DNA of 64,000 nucleotides. Source: Streptomyces seoulensis (GTDB taxonomy: Bacteria; Actinomycetota; Actinomycetes; Streptomycetales; Streptomycetaceae). Shown here in pieces: positions 16,834 to 26,803 of this stretch. A model generated the notes under the pieces. It saw only the letters and a list, made by a program, of their open reading frames with translations. It was not told the DNA's origin and made no database searches. The translations under genes were made by a program, and so were the position numbers. The stretch covers positions 4,246,853-4,310,852 of the forward strand of contig CP054936.1 of NCBI GenBank assembly GCA_013364255.1, read 5' to 3'. How positions within the stretch are numbered: position 1 is the stretch's first letter; every line of letters begins with the position of its first letter.

Positions 16834-17735
16834 CCACCGAAGCCGTCACGAAGACGACGCCACCCGCCGTGCCCGCCGGAGCGAGGCGGTCGCTCGGCGC
16901 CCGGCTCGCCGAGCTGGTGAGCGGCGGCCTGGTGCGGGTGTTCCTGATCGTGGTGGGCCTGTTCTGGCTGGTGCCCACGATCGGACTGCTGCTGTCATCG
17001 CTGCGCTCGCCGCAGGACATGGCCGCGAACGGCTGGTGGACCGTGTTCACCAAGCCCTCCCAGCTCACCTTCGACAGCTACTCGAAGCTGCTGGAGAACG
17101 GCGACATCACCCACTCGCTGCTGAACACCGCCCTGATCACCGTTCCGGCGACGATCCTGGTGGTGGTGGTCGGCTCGCTGGCGGGCTACGCGTTCGCGTG
17201 GATGGAGTTCCCCGGCCGCGACTGGTGGTTCCTGGCGGTGGTCGGGCTGCTGGTGGTGCCCGTGCAGGTGGCGCTCATCCCGATCGCCGAACTCTTCGGC
17301 AAGCTCGGCCTGTTCGGGTCGATCCTCGGCGTGGTCCTGTTCCACACCGGCTACGGGCTGCCGTTCGCGGTGTTCCTGCTGCGCAACTTCTTCGCGGAGA
17401 TCCCGCGCGAACTGCTGGAGGCCGCCCGGCTCGACGGCGCGGGCGAACTGCGCCTGTTCACACGGGTGGTGATGCCGCTGGGCGGGCCGGCGATCGCGAG
17501 CCTGGGCATCTTCCAGTTCCTGTGGGTGTGGAACGACATGCTGGTCGCGCTGGTGTTCACCAAGTCCGGCACCCAGCCGATCACGGTCGCCCTCCAGACC
17601 CAGGTGCGCCAGTTCGGCAACAACGTCGACGTGCTGGCGCCCGGGGCGTTCATCTCCATGGTGATCCCGCTGGCCGTGTTCTTCGCGTTCCAGCGGCAGT
17701 TCGTGTCCGGGGTGATGGCGGGCGCGGTCAAGTAG
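16830..17735 (+). CDS. Sugar ABC importer permease (MalG-type)
   Basis: A 301-aa second permease subunit with six predicted helices and the EAA motif EAARLDGAGELRLFTRVVMPLGGP. The start ATG overlaps the previous stop in ATGA, indicating translational coupling. The C-terminus (QRQFVSGVMAGAVK) is the family ending. With the preceding lipoprotein and permease it completes the membrane part of a carbohydrate importer that lacks its own ATP-binding subunit. Confidence 0.92.
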   Translation: MTTEAVTKTTPPAVPAGARRSLGARLAELVSGGLVRVFLIVVGLFWLVPTIGLLLSSLRSPQDMAANGWWTVFTKPSQLTFDSYSKLLENGDITHSLLNTALITVPATILVVVVGSLAGYAFAWMEFPGRDWWFLAVVGLLVVPVQVALIPIAELFGKLGLFGSILGVVLFHTGYGLPFAVFLLRNFFAEIPRELLEAARLDGAGELRLFTRVVMPLGGPAIASLGIFQFLWVWNDMLVALVFTKSGTQPITVALQTQVRQFGNNVDVLAPGAFISMVIPLAVFFAFQRQFVSGVMAGAVK

Positions 17736-17750
17736 CCGTACGGCGGCACG

Positions 17751-17789
17751 GGAACGAGGGGCGGTCCGTCATCGGGCCGCCCCTTCCCG
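17751..17789 (+). terminator. Hairpin terminator after importer operon
   Basis: A 10-bp stem with one G-T pair (GGGGCGGTCC with GGGCCGCCCC) and a 6-nt loop, with flanking GGGAA/TTCCC extending it, lies 16 nt after the permease stop. Confidence 0.7.
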
Positions 17790-17914
17790 TTCACCCGCCG
17801 TCCCCCACATGCAGCAGTGAGCCGTAACCGATTCACTCCATCGGCCGTTGCCTGGCACAGCCCCGCCGTGACGACGGGGCCGACCGACGCCCGCGCCGAC
17901 CCTTGGACGGATCC

Positions 17915-20197
17915 TTGCCCAGGTTCAGTGTCATCGTGCCCGCGTACCGGGTCCAGGCGTATCTGCACCCGTGCCTGGAGTCGGTGCTCAGCCAGTCGTT
18001 CACGGACCTGGAGCTGATCGCCGTCGACGACCGCTCGCCGGACGCGTGCGGCGCGATCGCCGACGAGTTCGCCGCCCGCGACCCTCGGGTGCGCGCCGTC
18101 CACCTGCCCGCCAACCGCGGACTGGGCCCGGCGCGCAACGCGGGCACCGCCGAGGCGCGCGGCGACTACCTGATCTACCTGGACGGCGACGACACGCTCG
18201 CCCCGGGCGCGCTGCGCGCGATCGCCGACCGGCTGGCGGCCACCGGCGAACCCGAGGTGCTGGTCCACGGCTTCGCCCGCGCCGACTGGACCGGCGAGGC
18301 CGTCCGCGACGAGGTGCGCGCCCCGCTCGCCGAGGACGGCCCGGCGCCGTTCCCGCTCGCCGACCGGCCGGAGCTGCTGCGGGTGCTGATGGTGGCCTGG
18401 AACAAGGTGTACCGGCGCGACTTCGTGGCCCGCGAGGGCCTCGCCTTCCCGGCCGGCTACTACGAGGACACGCCGTGGACGTACCCGGTGCTGCTGACGG
18501 CGCGGTCGATCGCGACCCTGGACCGGGTGTGCGTGCACTACCGGCAGCGCCCGGGCAGCATCCTCGCCACCGCCGACCGCCGCCACCTCGACGTCCTCGA
18601 CCAGTACGACCGGCTGTTCGCGTTCCTCGACCGGCGCCCTGAACTGGAGCGCTGGCGGCCGGTGCTGTACCGGCGGATGCTCGACCACCTGGGCACGGTG
18701 GGCACCCGGCCCGGCCGGCTGCCGCGCGCGAGCCGCGCCGAGTTCCGGCGCAGGACCCGCGCGCACTGCCGCCGGCACCGCGCCCCGGGCGCGCGCCCGG
18801 CGTGGCGCACCCGGCTGCGGCACGCCCTGGTCCGGCTCGGCCTGCACGGCACCTTCCGCGCCCTGCTGCGCGCGACGGCGCTGGGCCGCCGCGCCGCCGG
18901 GGCGGCCGCCGGCGTGCTGCGGGGGCTGCGCGCGGCCCTGCTCCAGGCGCACTACCGGCTCCAGCTGTGCCTGCCGGTGCGCGCCGACCGCGCCGTGTTC
19001 GCCGCGTACTGGGGCCGCGGGTACGGGTGCGGCCCGGGCGCGCTGGAGGCGGCGTTCCGGGAGTTCGCGCCGCAGGTGCGCACGGCGTGGATCGCCCGGC
19101 CCGAGCACCAGGGCACGGTGCCGGCCGGTGTCCGCCGGCTGACCCCGGGCACCGCCGCGTACTGGACGGCGCTGGCCCGCTCCAAGTACCTCGTCAACAA
19201 CGTCAACTTCGACCGCCGCCTGGTCAAGCGCCGCGGCCAGGTCCTCGTCCAGACCCAGCACGGCACCCCGCTCAAGCACATGGGCCTCGACCTCCAGGAG
19301 CGCCCGGCGGCGGCCCGCGGCATGGACTTCCCGCAGCTCCTGCGCAACACCGCCAAGTGGGACTACGTCCTGTCCGGCAACCGGCACACCACCCTCACCT
19401 GGGAGCGGGTCTACCCCGGCCGCTACACCACCCTGGAGTACGGCAGTCCGCGCAACGACGTCTTCCAGCGGGCGACCTCGGTGGACGTGGCGCGGCTGCG
19501 CGCCTCGCTGGGCGTCCCGGAGGACGCCGTCGCGCTGCTGTACGCGCCGACCCACCGCGACCACCGCCGCACCCAGCGTCCGGCGCTGGACCTGGAACGC
19601 CTGCTGGAGCGCCTCGATCCGCGCTTCGTCGTCCTGGCCCGCGCCCACTCCACGCACGGCGGACCGCTCGCCGACCCGGCCGGCGCGCAGGGCCGGATCA
19701 TCGACGTCGGCGGGCACCCGAGCGTGGAGGAGCTGTGCCTGGCCTCCGACGCGCTGATCACCGACTACTCCTCGATCATGTTCGACTACGCCAACCTCGA
19801 CCGGCCGATCGTGCTGCTCACCGAGGACTGGGAGGCGTACGAGGCGGCCCGCGGCGTCTACTTCGACGTACGGGACCACCCGCCGGGCGCGGTCGCGCGC
19901 TCCGCCGACGAGCTGGCCGACATCCTCGCCGGCGGGCACTGGCGCGGTTCCCGTTCCGCGCGCTCGCGGGCCGCGTTCCGGGAGCGGTTCTGCCCGTACG
20001 ACGACGGGCGCGCGGCCGAGCGGGTGGTGCGGCACGTGGTGCTCGGGCAGCGCGGGGAGGCGGCCGGGCTGCCGCCCGTCGTCCCGCCCGCCCGGCGGCA
20101 TCCGGTGCCGTCGCGGGCGGCCTCGGCGCAGGCGCGTTCCCGGCTCGCCACCGTGCCGCAACCCGCCGGTCCCCAGACCGTCACCGAGAGCCGCTGA
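17915..20197 (+). CDS. GT2-TagF fusion, wall glycopolymer synthase 1
   Basis: A 760-aa two-domain protein. The N-terminal GT-A family 2 glycosyltransferase has VDD (37-39), LDGDD and the ED pair Glu184-Asp185 (GYYEDTPW). The C-terminal CDP-glycerol glycerophosphotransferase (TagF/TagB) domain has QTQHGTPLK with His449, YAPTHRD with His547, and TDYSSIMFDYANLDRP. Both domains look intact. It should build or extend a poly(glycerol phosphate)-type teichoic polymer on the inner membrane face. The start is TTG at 17915 (MPRFSVIVP), because the two paralogues begin MPRFS and GGACGGA sits 4 nt upstream. It is the first of three tandem paralogues. Confidence 0.88.
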   Translation: MPRFSVIVPAYRVQAYLHPCLESVLSQSFTDLELIAVDDRSPDACGAIADEFAARDPRVRAVHLPANRGLGPARNAGTAEARGDYLIYLDGDDTLAPGALRAIADRLAATGEPEVLVHGFARADWTGEAVRDEVRAPLAEDGPAPFPLADRPELLRVLMVAWNKVYRRDFVAREGLAFPAGYYEDTPWTYPVLLTARSIATLDRVCVHYRQRPGSILATADRRHLDVLDQYDRLFAFLDRRPELERWRPVLYRRMLDHLGTVGTRPGRLPRASRAEFRRRTRAHCRRHRAPGARPAWRTRLRHALVRLGLHGTFRALLRATALGRRAAGAAAGVLRGLRAALLQAHYRLQLCLPVRADRAVFAAYWGRGYGCGPGALEAAFREFAPQVRTAWIARPEHQGTVPAGVRRLTPGTAAYWTALARSKYLVNNVNFDRRLVKRRGQVLVQTQHGTPLKHMGLDLQERPAAARGMDFPQLLRNTAKWDYVLSGNRHTTLTWERVYPGRYTTLEYGSPRNDVFQRATSVDVARLRASLGVPEDAVALLYAPTHRDHRRTQRPALDLERLLERLDPRFVVLARAHSTHGGPLADPAGAQGRIIDVGGHPSVEELCLASDALITDYSSIMFDYANLDRPIVLLTEDWEAYEAARGVYFDVRDHPPGAVARSADELADILAGGHWRGSRSARSRAAFRERFCPYDDGRAAERVVRHVVLGQRGEAAGLPPVVPPARRHPVPSRAASAQARSRLATVPQPAGPQTVTESR

Positions 20198-20388
20198 ACG
20201 CCGTTTGTCCCTGCGGGAGTCCGTATGCCACCCAGCACCTCGCGGCCCACGCCCACCCGGCCCTCCACCTGGCGGCCGTCGGGCCGGCCGGGCGGACGCC
20301 CGCGTTCGACGGCCCACACCGTGCGCCGCGGCGGCCGGCCGGCGCACCGGTGAGCGGGCCGGGCCACGGCAACGACAGAGGGAGCAGC

Positions 20389-22677
20389 ATGCCCCGCTTC
20401 AGCATCATCGTCCCGTCCCACGGGGTGGCCGGTCGGCTGTCCCAGGCGCTGGACTCGGTCCTCGCGCAGTCCTTCGGCGACTTCGAGCTGATCGTGGTGT
20501 GCGACGGGCCCGGCGCGCCCGCCGCCGACGTGGCCGCCGGGTACGCGGGGCGGGACGCGCGGGTGAGCGTGGCGCACTCGCCGCCGTCGGCGGGGCGCGG
20601 CGGGGCGCGCGAGGCCGGACGGCGCGCGGCGGGCGGCGCGTACCTGCTCTTCCTGGACGGCGACGACCTGCTGCTGCCGGGCGCGCTGACCGCGCTGGCC
20701 GAGCGGCTCGAACAGACCGGCGAGGTGGACGCGCTGTACTTCGAGCACGAGCGGACGCCCTGGTGGGAGGGCGCGCCGACGGGTCCGGCCGGCCGGCTGC
20801 CGCCGACTCCGTCCGCGCACGCGGTGGCGCCCGGTGAGGTCCCGCACCTGACCGGCGTGCGGTGGCCGGTCTGGAGCGCCGCCTACCGGCGCGCCTTCGT
20901 CACCGGCCACGGCCTCGGCTTCCCCGCCGGGCACCACAGCGACCTGGGCTGGGGCGGCCTGGTCACCGTGGCCGCCGAGCGGATCGCCGTCCTGCGCCAC
21001 AGCGTCGTACGGCACCGGGAACGCCGGCAGGGCAGCCGGCTCGCACTCCCGGGCGAGCACCAGTTCGACCTCCTCGACCAGTCAGAGCGGGTGCTCGTCC
21101 GGGCCGCGGAACAGGGCCTCGCGGCCGAGCGGTACGCGGTGCTGTTCGACCAGGTCCTGGCCGCCGTACTGGAGACGGCCGCGCACCCGGACCGGGTGCC
21201 CGCGGGCCGCCGCCGCGCCTTCCTGCGCCGCGCGCGTGCCCTGGACCGCCGCCACCGCCCACGCCGCGCCGCCCGGCCCGCCGGCCTCAGCCCCGGTACG
21301 GGTACGGGTACGGGTACAGGTACAGGGACCGCTACCGGTGTCGCGCACCGGCTCGCCCGCCGGGCCGGGCTGTCCCGACCGCTGCCGCCCGCCCTCGCGC
21401 ACCCCCTGTTCCGCGCCCTGTGCGCCGCCGGCCGCGCCGGGGCGCGCGCCGCCCGGGTGCGGGCCGCCGCCGGAGCGCGCCTGCGGGGCCTGCGCACCGG
21501 CCTCGCCTACCGGTGGCACCTGCACCGCCCGCTCGACGAGAACCTCGTCGTCTACTGCGCGTACTGGGGCCGCGGCTACGCCTGCAACCCCGCCGCCCTG
21601 CACGCCGCCGCCCGCGACCTCGCCCCGCATCTGCGCGCGCTGTTCCTGGTCGAACCCGGCCAGGAGCACACCCTTCCCGAGGACGTCGACCACGCGCCGA
21701 TCGGCTCGCCGCGCTCCTGGAAGGCGCTGGCCCGCGCCAAGTACCTGGTGAACAACGCCAACTTCGCCGACGCCGTCGTCAAGCGCCCCAGCAGCGTGCA
21801 CCTCCAGACCCAGCACGGCACCCCGCTGAAGACGATGGGCTGCGACCAGTCGGTCTATCCGGTGGTCGCCGCGCGCAGCGGCAGCTTCACCAAGCTGCTG
21901 CGCCGCGTGGACCGCTGGGACTACAACCTCTCCGCCAACCGCCACTCCACCGAGATGTGGGAGCGGGCCTTCCCCGGCGGCTACGAGACGCTGGAGTACG
22001 GCTATCCGCGCAACGACGTGTACTGCACGGCGGACGCCGAGGCCGTGGCGCGCGCCCGCCGCGCGCTGGGCGTACCGGCGGGCGCGACGGCCGTGCTGTA
22101 CGCCCCCACCCACCGAGACCACCACACCGGTTTCGAGACGCCCCTCGATCTGGAGGCGTTCTGCGCGGCGGCCGGCGAGAACGTCGTCGTCCTGCTGCGC
22201 GCCCACTACTTCTACGACGGCGGCGGCCGCCGGGACAGCGGCCGGATCATCGACGTGACCGCGCACCGCTCCACCGAGGAGGTGTGCCTGGCCGCCGACG
22301 CGCTGGTCACCGACTACTCCTCGATCATGTTCGACTACGCCAACCTCGACCGGCCGATCGTGGTCCTGGCCGACGACTGGGAGGTGTACCGCGAGGTCCG
22401 GGGCGTCTGCTTCGACCTGCTGGAGTGCCCGCCGGGACCGGTGGCGCGCACCCCCGGGGAGCTGGCGCGCCTGTTCCGCGACGGCTCGTACGCAGGCGCC
22501 CGGTCGGCGGCGCTGCGGGCGGTGTTCCGGGAGCGGTTCTGCCCGTACGACGACGGGCGCGCCGCCGAGCGCGTCGTACGCCGGGTCCTCCTCGGCGAGC
22601 CGCCCGAGGCCCTGCCGCCCGTGGTCCCCCTCGCGCGGCGCGTCCCGGCCCCCGCGGCCACCCTCGTAAGGAGCTGA
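20389..22677 (+). CDS. GT2-TagF fusion, synthase 2, altered GT2 domain
   Basis: A 762-aa paralogue of the preceding gene. The TagF domain keeps both key histidines (His476 in QTQHGTPLK, His575 in YAPTHRD) and TDYSSIMFDYANLDRP. The GT2 domain is altered: the VDD motif reads Val37-Cys38-Asp39, and the ED pair reads Ser184-Asp185 (GHHSDLGW). Sugar transfer may therefore be lost or changed while glycerophosphate transfer remains. A Gly-Thr repeat from five 6-bp units lies in the linker (about residues 303-312). The ATG start has GAGGGAG upstream. It is separated from gene 1 by 191 bp with no visible gene, so it may have its own promoter. Confidence 0.88.
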   Translation: MPRFSIIVPSHGVAGRLSQALDSVLAQSFGDFELIVVCDGPGAPAADVAAGYAGRDARVSVAHSPPSAGRGGAREAGRRAAGGAYLLFLDGDDLLLPGALTALAERLEQTGEVDALYFEHERTPWWEGAPTGPAGRLPPTPSAHAVAPGEVPHLTGVRWPVWSAAYRRAFVTGHGLGFPAGHHSDLGWGGLVTVAAERIAVLRHSVVRHRERRQGSRLALPGEHQFDLLDQSERVLVRAAEQGLAAERYAVLFDQVLAAVLETAAHPDRVPAGRRRAFLRRARALDRRHRPRRAARPAGLSPGTGTGTGTGTGTATGVAHRLARRAGLSRPLPPALAHPLFRALCAAGRAGARAARVRAAAGARLRGLRTGLAYRWHLHRPLDENLVVYCAYWGRGYACNPAALHAAARDLAPHLRALFLVEPGQEHTLPEDVDHAPIGSPRSWKALARAKYLVNNANFADAVVKRPSSVHLQTQHGTPLKTMGCDQSVYPVVAARSGSFTKLLRRVDRWDYNLSANRHSTEMWERAFPGGYETLEYGYPRNDVYCTADAEAVARARRALGVPAGATAVLYAPTHRDHHTGFETPLDLEAFCAAAGENVVVLLRAHYFYDGGGRRDSGRIIDVTAHRSTEEVCLAADALVTDYSSIMFDYANLDRPIVVLADDWEVYREVRGVCFDLLECPPGPVARTPGELARLFRDGSYAGARSAALRAVFRERFCPYDDGRAAERVVRRVLLGEPPEALPPVVPLARRVPAPAATLVRS
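21295..21324 (+). repeat. 6-bp tandem repeat encoding Gly-Thr linker
   Basis: Five consecutive GGTACG/GGTACA units encode a GTGTGT run in the linker between the GT2 and TagF domains of synthase 2. Copy-number change would be in frame. Confidence 0.85.
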
Positions 22678-22685
22678 CGACAGCA

Positions 22686-24947
22686 GTGCCCCGTTTCAGC
22701 GTCATCGTCCCCTGTTTCAAGGTGCAGGGCTTCCTGCGCGAGTGCCTGGACTCGGTCCTCGGGCAGTCCTTCCGGGACGTCGAGGTGATCGCCGTGGACG
22801 ACTGCTCCCCGGACGGCTCGGGCGCGATCCTGGACGAGTACGCCGCCCGCGACCCCCGGGTGCGGGTGGTGCACCTGCCGGAGAACGTCGGGCTCGGCCG
22901 GGCCCGCAACGCCGGACTGCCGCTCGCCGCGGGCGACTTCCTCCTCTTCCTCGACAGCGACGACACCCTGACGCCGGGCGCGCTGCGCGCCCTGGCCGAC
23001 CGGCTGGCCGAGACCGCCGACCCGGACGTGCTGGTCTTCGACTACGCGCGCACCTACTGGTGGGGCGGCACCCGGCGCAACGTCCTGGCGAGCGTCCTCG
23101 CCGAGTCCCCCGAGGGAACCTTCACGGCGGCCGAACGCCCGGAGATTCTGGACCTGTTGATGGTGGTGTGGAACAAGGCGTACCGGCGCGACTTCGTCGC
23201 GGAGCACGGCTTCACGTTCCCGCCGGGCTACTACGAGGACACGCCGTGGACGTTCCCGGTCATGCTGAGCGCGGGCCGGATCGCCGTCCTGGACCGGATC
23301 TGCCTGCACTACCGCCAGCGCCGGCAGGGCAACATCCTGTCCACCACCAGCCGCAAGCACTTCGACGTCCACGACCAGTACGAGCGGGTGTTCGCGTTCG
23401 TGGACGCCCGTCCCGAGCTGGCGACCTGGCGGCCGTATCTGCACCGCAAGATGGGCGAGCACTGTCTGGACGTCCTCGCCAAACCGGACCGGCTGCCCCC
23501 GTCGGACAAGGCCGAGTTCTTCCGCGCCACGGCCCGCCTGTTCCGCGCGCACCGGCCCGCCGGAGCGACGGCGGAAGGCGAACTGCGCGTCCTGGAGGGC
23601 GGTTACGCCGCCTATCTGCTGCGCCGCCAGGGCGGCAGGGCGGAACGGGAGCTGGCGCGGCGGGCGGTGCGGGTGCGCCGGGCGGCCGGCCGCCGGGCCC
23701 GGGACGGCTGGGCGGCGCTGCACGCCCGCCGCCCGCTGGAACCGGACCTCGTGCTGTACTCGGCGTTCCACCACCGCGGGGTGCTCGGCGACCCGGCGGC
23801 CGTGTACCGGGCGGCCCGCGAGAGCGCCCCGCACCTGCGCGGGGTGTGGGTGGTGAAGAACCCCGAACTGGCAGACGCGGCGGGCCTGCTGCCGCCGGAC
23901 GGCGAGTACGTGCTGCCCGGCACCCCGCGCTACCAGCGGCTGGCGGCCCGGGCCGCGTTCTTCGTCAACAACGTCAACTGGCCCCAGCGCCAGGCCAAAC
24001 GCCCCGGCAGTGTCCACATCCACACCCATCTGGGGACGCCGCTGAAGTACATGGGCGCCGATCTGCTGGACAAGCCGGGCGCGCGGCACGGTCTGGACGT
24101 GCCGCGGATGCTGGAGCGGGCCGACCGCTGGGACCACAGCCTGGTCGCCAACCGGCACTCCGAGCTGGTCTGGGAGCGCGCCTACCCGTGCCGGTTCGCC
24201 TCCGCGCGCACCGGCAGCCCGCGCAACGACGTGCTGGTCGGCGCGCGCGCCGGGGACGGCGCGGCGGTCCGCGCCCGGCTCGGCGTCCCGGCCGGCCACA
24301 CGGTGGTGCTGTACGCGCCGACCCGGCGCGAGTACCGGCGCGGCGGGCACGTCGAGCGGATCGACGCGGCCCGGCTCGCCGCGGACCTGGGCCCGGGTCA
24401 CACGCTGGTGGTCCGGCTGCACCCCTCGCTGGCCGGCGGTCCGGCGCGCGGTGCGGGGCTGGCCGAACTGCACCGGCGCGGGGTGCTGGTCGACGCGACC
24501 GACGAGCCGTACGTCGAAGAGGTGATGCTCGCCTCCGACGTGCTGGTCACCGACTACTCCGCCCTGATGTTCGACTACGCCAACCTGGACCGGCCGATCG
24601 TGCTGCACGCCGACGACTGGGGCGCGTACGCGGCGAGCCGGGGCGTCTACTTCGACGTCACCGCCGAGCCGCCGGGCCATGTGTCGCGCTGCTACGAGGA
24701 GTTGGCGCGGCTGCTGACGTCCGGGAGCTGGCGGGACGCGGAGTCGGCGCGGCTGCGGTCGGCCTTCCGGGCCCGGTTCTGCGAGTTCGACGACGGCTGG
24801 GCGGCCGAGCGGGTGGTGCGGACGCTGATCCTCGGCGAGGCGGACTGGACCCCGCCGCGGGCGGCGGCAGCGGGCGTCCGGGGCGCGGGGGCGGGCGCGC
24901 AGGTGCCCGCGCAGGCGTCGGGCCACGACCGGCTGACGTCGTCATGA
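22686..24947 (+). CDS. GT2-TagF fusion, synthase 3, altered TagF domain
   Basis: A 753-aa third paralogue. The GT2 domain is intact (VDD 37-39, LDSDD, Glu184-Asp185 in GYYEDTPW). The TagF-like domain has lost both conserved histidines: the HGT motif reads THLGTPLK with Leu449, and THRD reads TRRE with Arg547; TDYSALMFDYANLDRP persists. It may be a glycosyltransferase whose C-terminal domain serves for binding, or it may use a different donor. The GTG start (VPRFSVIVP) lies 8 nt after the previous stop; AAGGAG is 12 nt upstream. The next gene overlaps its stop. Confidence 0.87.
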   Translation: MPRFSVIVPCFKVQGFLRECLDSVLGQSFRDVEVIAVDDCSPDGSGAILDEYAARDPRVRVVHLPENVGLGRARNAGLPLAAGDFLLFLDSDDTLTPGALRALADRLAETADPDVLVFDYARTYWWGGTRRNVLASVLAESPEGTFTAAERPEILDLLMVVWNKAYRRDFVAEHGFTFPPGYYEDTPWTFPVMLSAGRIAVLDRICLHYRQRRQGNILSTTSRKHFDVHDQYERVFAFVDARPELATWRPYLHRKMGEHCLDVLAKPDRLPPSDKAEFFRATARLFRAHRPAGATAEGELRVLEGGYAAYLLRRQGGRAERELARRAVRVRRAAGRRARDGWAALHARRPLEPDLVLYSAFHHRGVLGDPAAVYRAARESAPHLRGVWVVKNPELADAAGLLPPDGEYVLPGTPRYQRLAARAAFFVNNVNWPQRQAKRPGSVHIHTHLGTPLKYMGADLLDKPGARHGLDVPRMLERADRWDHSLVANRHSELVWERAYPCRFASARTGSPRNDVLVGARAGDGAAVRARLGVPAGHTVVLYAPTRREYRRGGHVERIDAARLAADLGPGHTLVVRLHPSLAGGPARGAGLAELHRRGVLVDATDEPYVEEVMLASDVLVTDYSALMFDYANLDRPIVLHADDWGAYAASRGVYFDVTAEPPGHVSRCYEELARLLTSGSWRDAESARLRSAFRARFCEFDDGWAAERVVRTLILGEADWTPPRAAAAGVRGAGAGAQVPAQASGHDRLTSS

Positions 24948-26266
24948 GGGCGCCGGCACCGCTCCGACGCCCCGTGGCCGCGCTGCGCGGGCCGCGCGGC
25001 TGGATGCTGCTGCTGGTCGCGGTGTTCGCGCTGGCCCAGCTCGGCACCGTCACCGGACGGGACACACCCGACACCAAGAACTACCTGGCCTACGCCCTGA
25101 GCCTGCGCGGCGAGGACAAGCGGGAGACGGCGGCGGTCACCATCGACTACGCCTGCGCCGGCCGGGCGGCCCGGGCCCGCCGCGAGCAGCGCGTGGACGT
25201 GCTGCGCTTCGCGGCGCCGAGCCCGGCCGCCCGGGTGGCGAGGAAGTGCCGGGCCGAGCTGTGGCGCACGGTGGACGCCCGGCTGCGGGCCGGGCAGAGC
25301 GGCGGGCACACCCTGCCGTTCATGTCGGAGCGGTTCATGCGGATCTTCGAGGTACGGCCGGGCTACCCGGTCTTCCTGATCCCGTTCGTCACCGTGCTAG
25401 GCGCGACCTGGGGGCTGTGGGCGGCGGGGGTGGCCGTCACGGCGGCCGGCGGCGTCCTGGTCCATCTGCTGCTGCGCACCCGGCGCGTCCCGGTCCCGCT
25501 CGCCCTGACCGGGCAGGCCCTGTACTACGTCCTGCCGTGCGGCGCCACCGCCATGCGGCCGATGGCCGAGGGGCTGATGCTGGCGCTGACCCTGGCGGCG
25601 CTGTGGGGCTGCGCGCTGGCCCTGGACGGCCGCCACCGGCCCGGCATCGCGCTGACGTGCGGCGCGCTGGCGGCGCTGTTCGCGGTCAAGCACTCGCAGG
25701 CGCTGTTCCTCGGGGTGAGCCTGGCGGCGGCGGGCGCGCTGATCGCCGTACGGCGCCGGGTGCGGGGGCGGCCGGCCGGCCGCGCGGTCCTGGCGCTCAC
25801 GGCGGTGGGCTGCTGCGCCGTGCTCGGCACGCTGCTGCTGGCGCGGGCGCTGCACTACCCGACCGAGGCGGACAGCGTGCAGGACCTGCTCACCGATCAC
25901 TACGCCCTGCCCGACCGGGCCCGGCCGTGGCCGGAACTGCTGCGGCTTGAGGGGCACTTCTGGTGGGAGTGGCTGCGGCGGCAGCTGTGGCAGCCGCTGT
26001 TCGCCGCCCTGCTCGCGGCGGGCGCCTTCGGTGCGCTGCGGCGCGGCGGCCGGGCGTTCGGCGTCTTCGTGGCGGCGGCCGCTTTCACCGGGTTCCTCAC
26101 CCAGGCGGCGCATCCCGACATCACGGTGTGGGGCGAGCGGCTGATCGTGCTGGCCTGGCTGCTGCCGGTGGTCGGGGTGCCGCTGCTGCTGGAGCGGGTG
26201 ACGGCCCGGCCGGTGGGCCTGCCGGGGCCGCGCTCGGCGGACGAGCGGAGCGCGGCCGTGCGGTGA
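24944..26266 (+). CDS. Polytopic membrane protein, putative glycosyltransferase
   Basis: A 440-aa protein with about nine or ten predicted transmembrane helices and a first outer loop carrying RDTPDTKNYLAYALSLRG, a placement and acidic motif reminiscent of GT-C (polyprenyl-sugar-using) transferases. The outer loop has two Cys (YACAG and RKCRAEL). The ATG overlaps the stop of synthase 3 in ATGA, so translation is coupled and a role in the same glycopolymer pathway is likely. I do not recognise a specific family. It ends 11 bp before the convergent ohr gene. Confidence 0.75.
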   Translation: MRAPAPLRRPVAALRGPRGWMLLLVAVFALAQLGTVTGRDTPDTKNYLAYALSLRGEDKRETAAVTIDYACAGRAARARREQRVDVLRFAAPSPAARVARKCRAELWRTVDARLRAGQSGGHTLPFMSERFMRIFEVRPGYPVFLIPFVTVLGATWGLWAAGVAVTAAGGVLVHLLLRTRRVPVPLALTGQALYYVLPCGATAMRPMAEGLMLALTLAALWGCALALDGRHRPGIALTCGALAALFAVKHSQALFLGVSLAAAGALIAVRRRVRGRPAGRAVLALTAVGCCAVLGTLLLARALHYPTEADSVQDLLTDHYALPDRARPWPELLRLEGHFWWEWLRRQLWQPLFAALLAAGAFGALRRGGRAFGVFVAAAAFTGFLTQAAHPDITVWGERLIVLAWLLPVVGVPLLLERVTARPVGLPGPRSADERSAAVR

Positions 26267-26277
26267 GGCCCGGGGCG

Positions 26278-26691
<414 letters not shown>

Positions 26692-26757
26692 GAGAACCAT
26701 CCCTCTCGATACGTCGGATACGTCGGTCCATCGGTACGACCACAAGTGAAGCACGCA

Positions 26758-26779
26758 ATTCAATTGTGCACAACTGAAT
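26758..26779. promoter_or_regulatory. OhrR operator palindrome
   Basis: A 22-bp inverted repeat centred on TTGTGCACAA, with ATTCA and TGAAT outer arms; only one symmetric pair mismatches. It lies in the ohr/ohrR divergent spacer, the expected place for an OhrR dimer to repress both genes. The surrounding DNA is markedly AT-richer than the rest of the window. Confidence 0.85.
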
Positions 26780-26803
26780 GATGCCCAGGGCTATCCTGGA
26801 GCC

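Noticed and set aside
14026..17735. A missing ATPase gene for the sugar importer
   Set aside because: I looked on both strands around the operon and found none; sharing of an MsiK-type ATPase encoded elsewhere is common in Streptomyces, so the operon is not judged defective.
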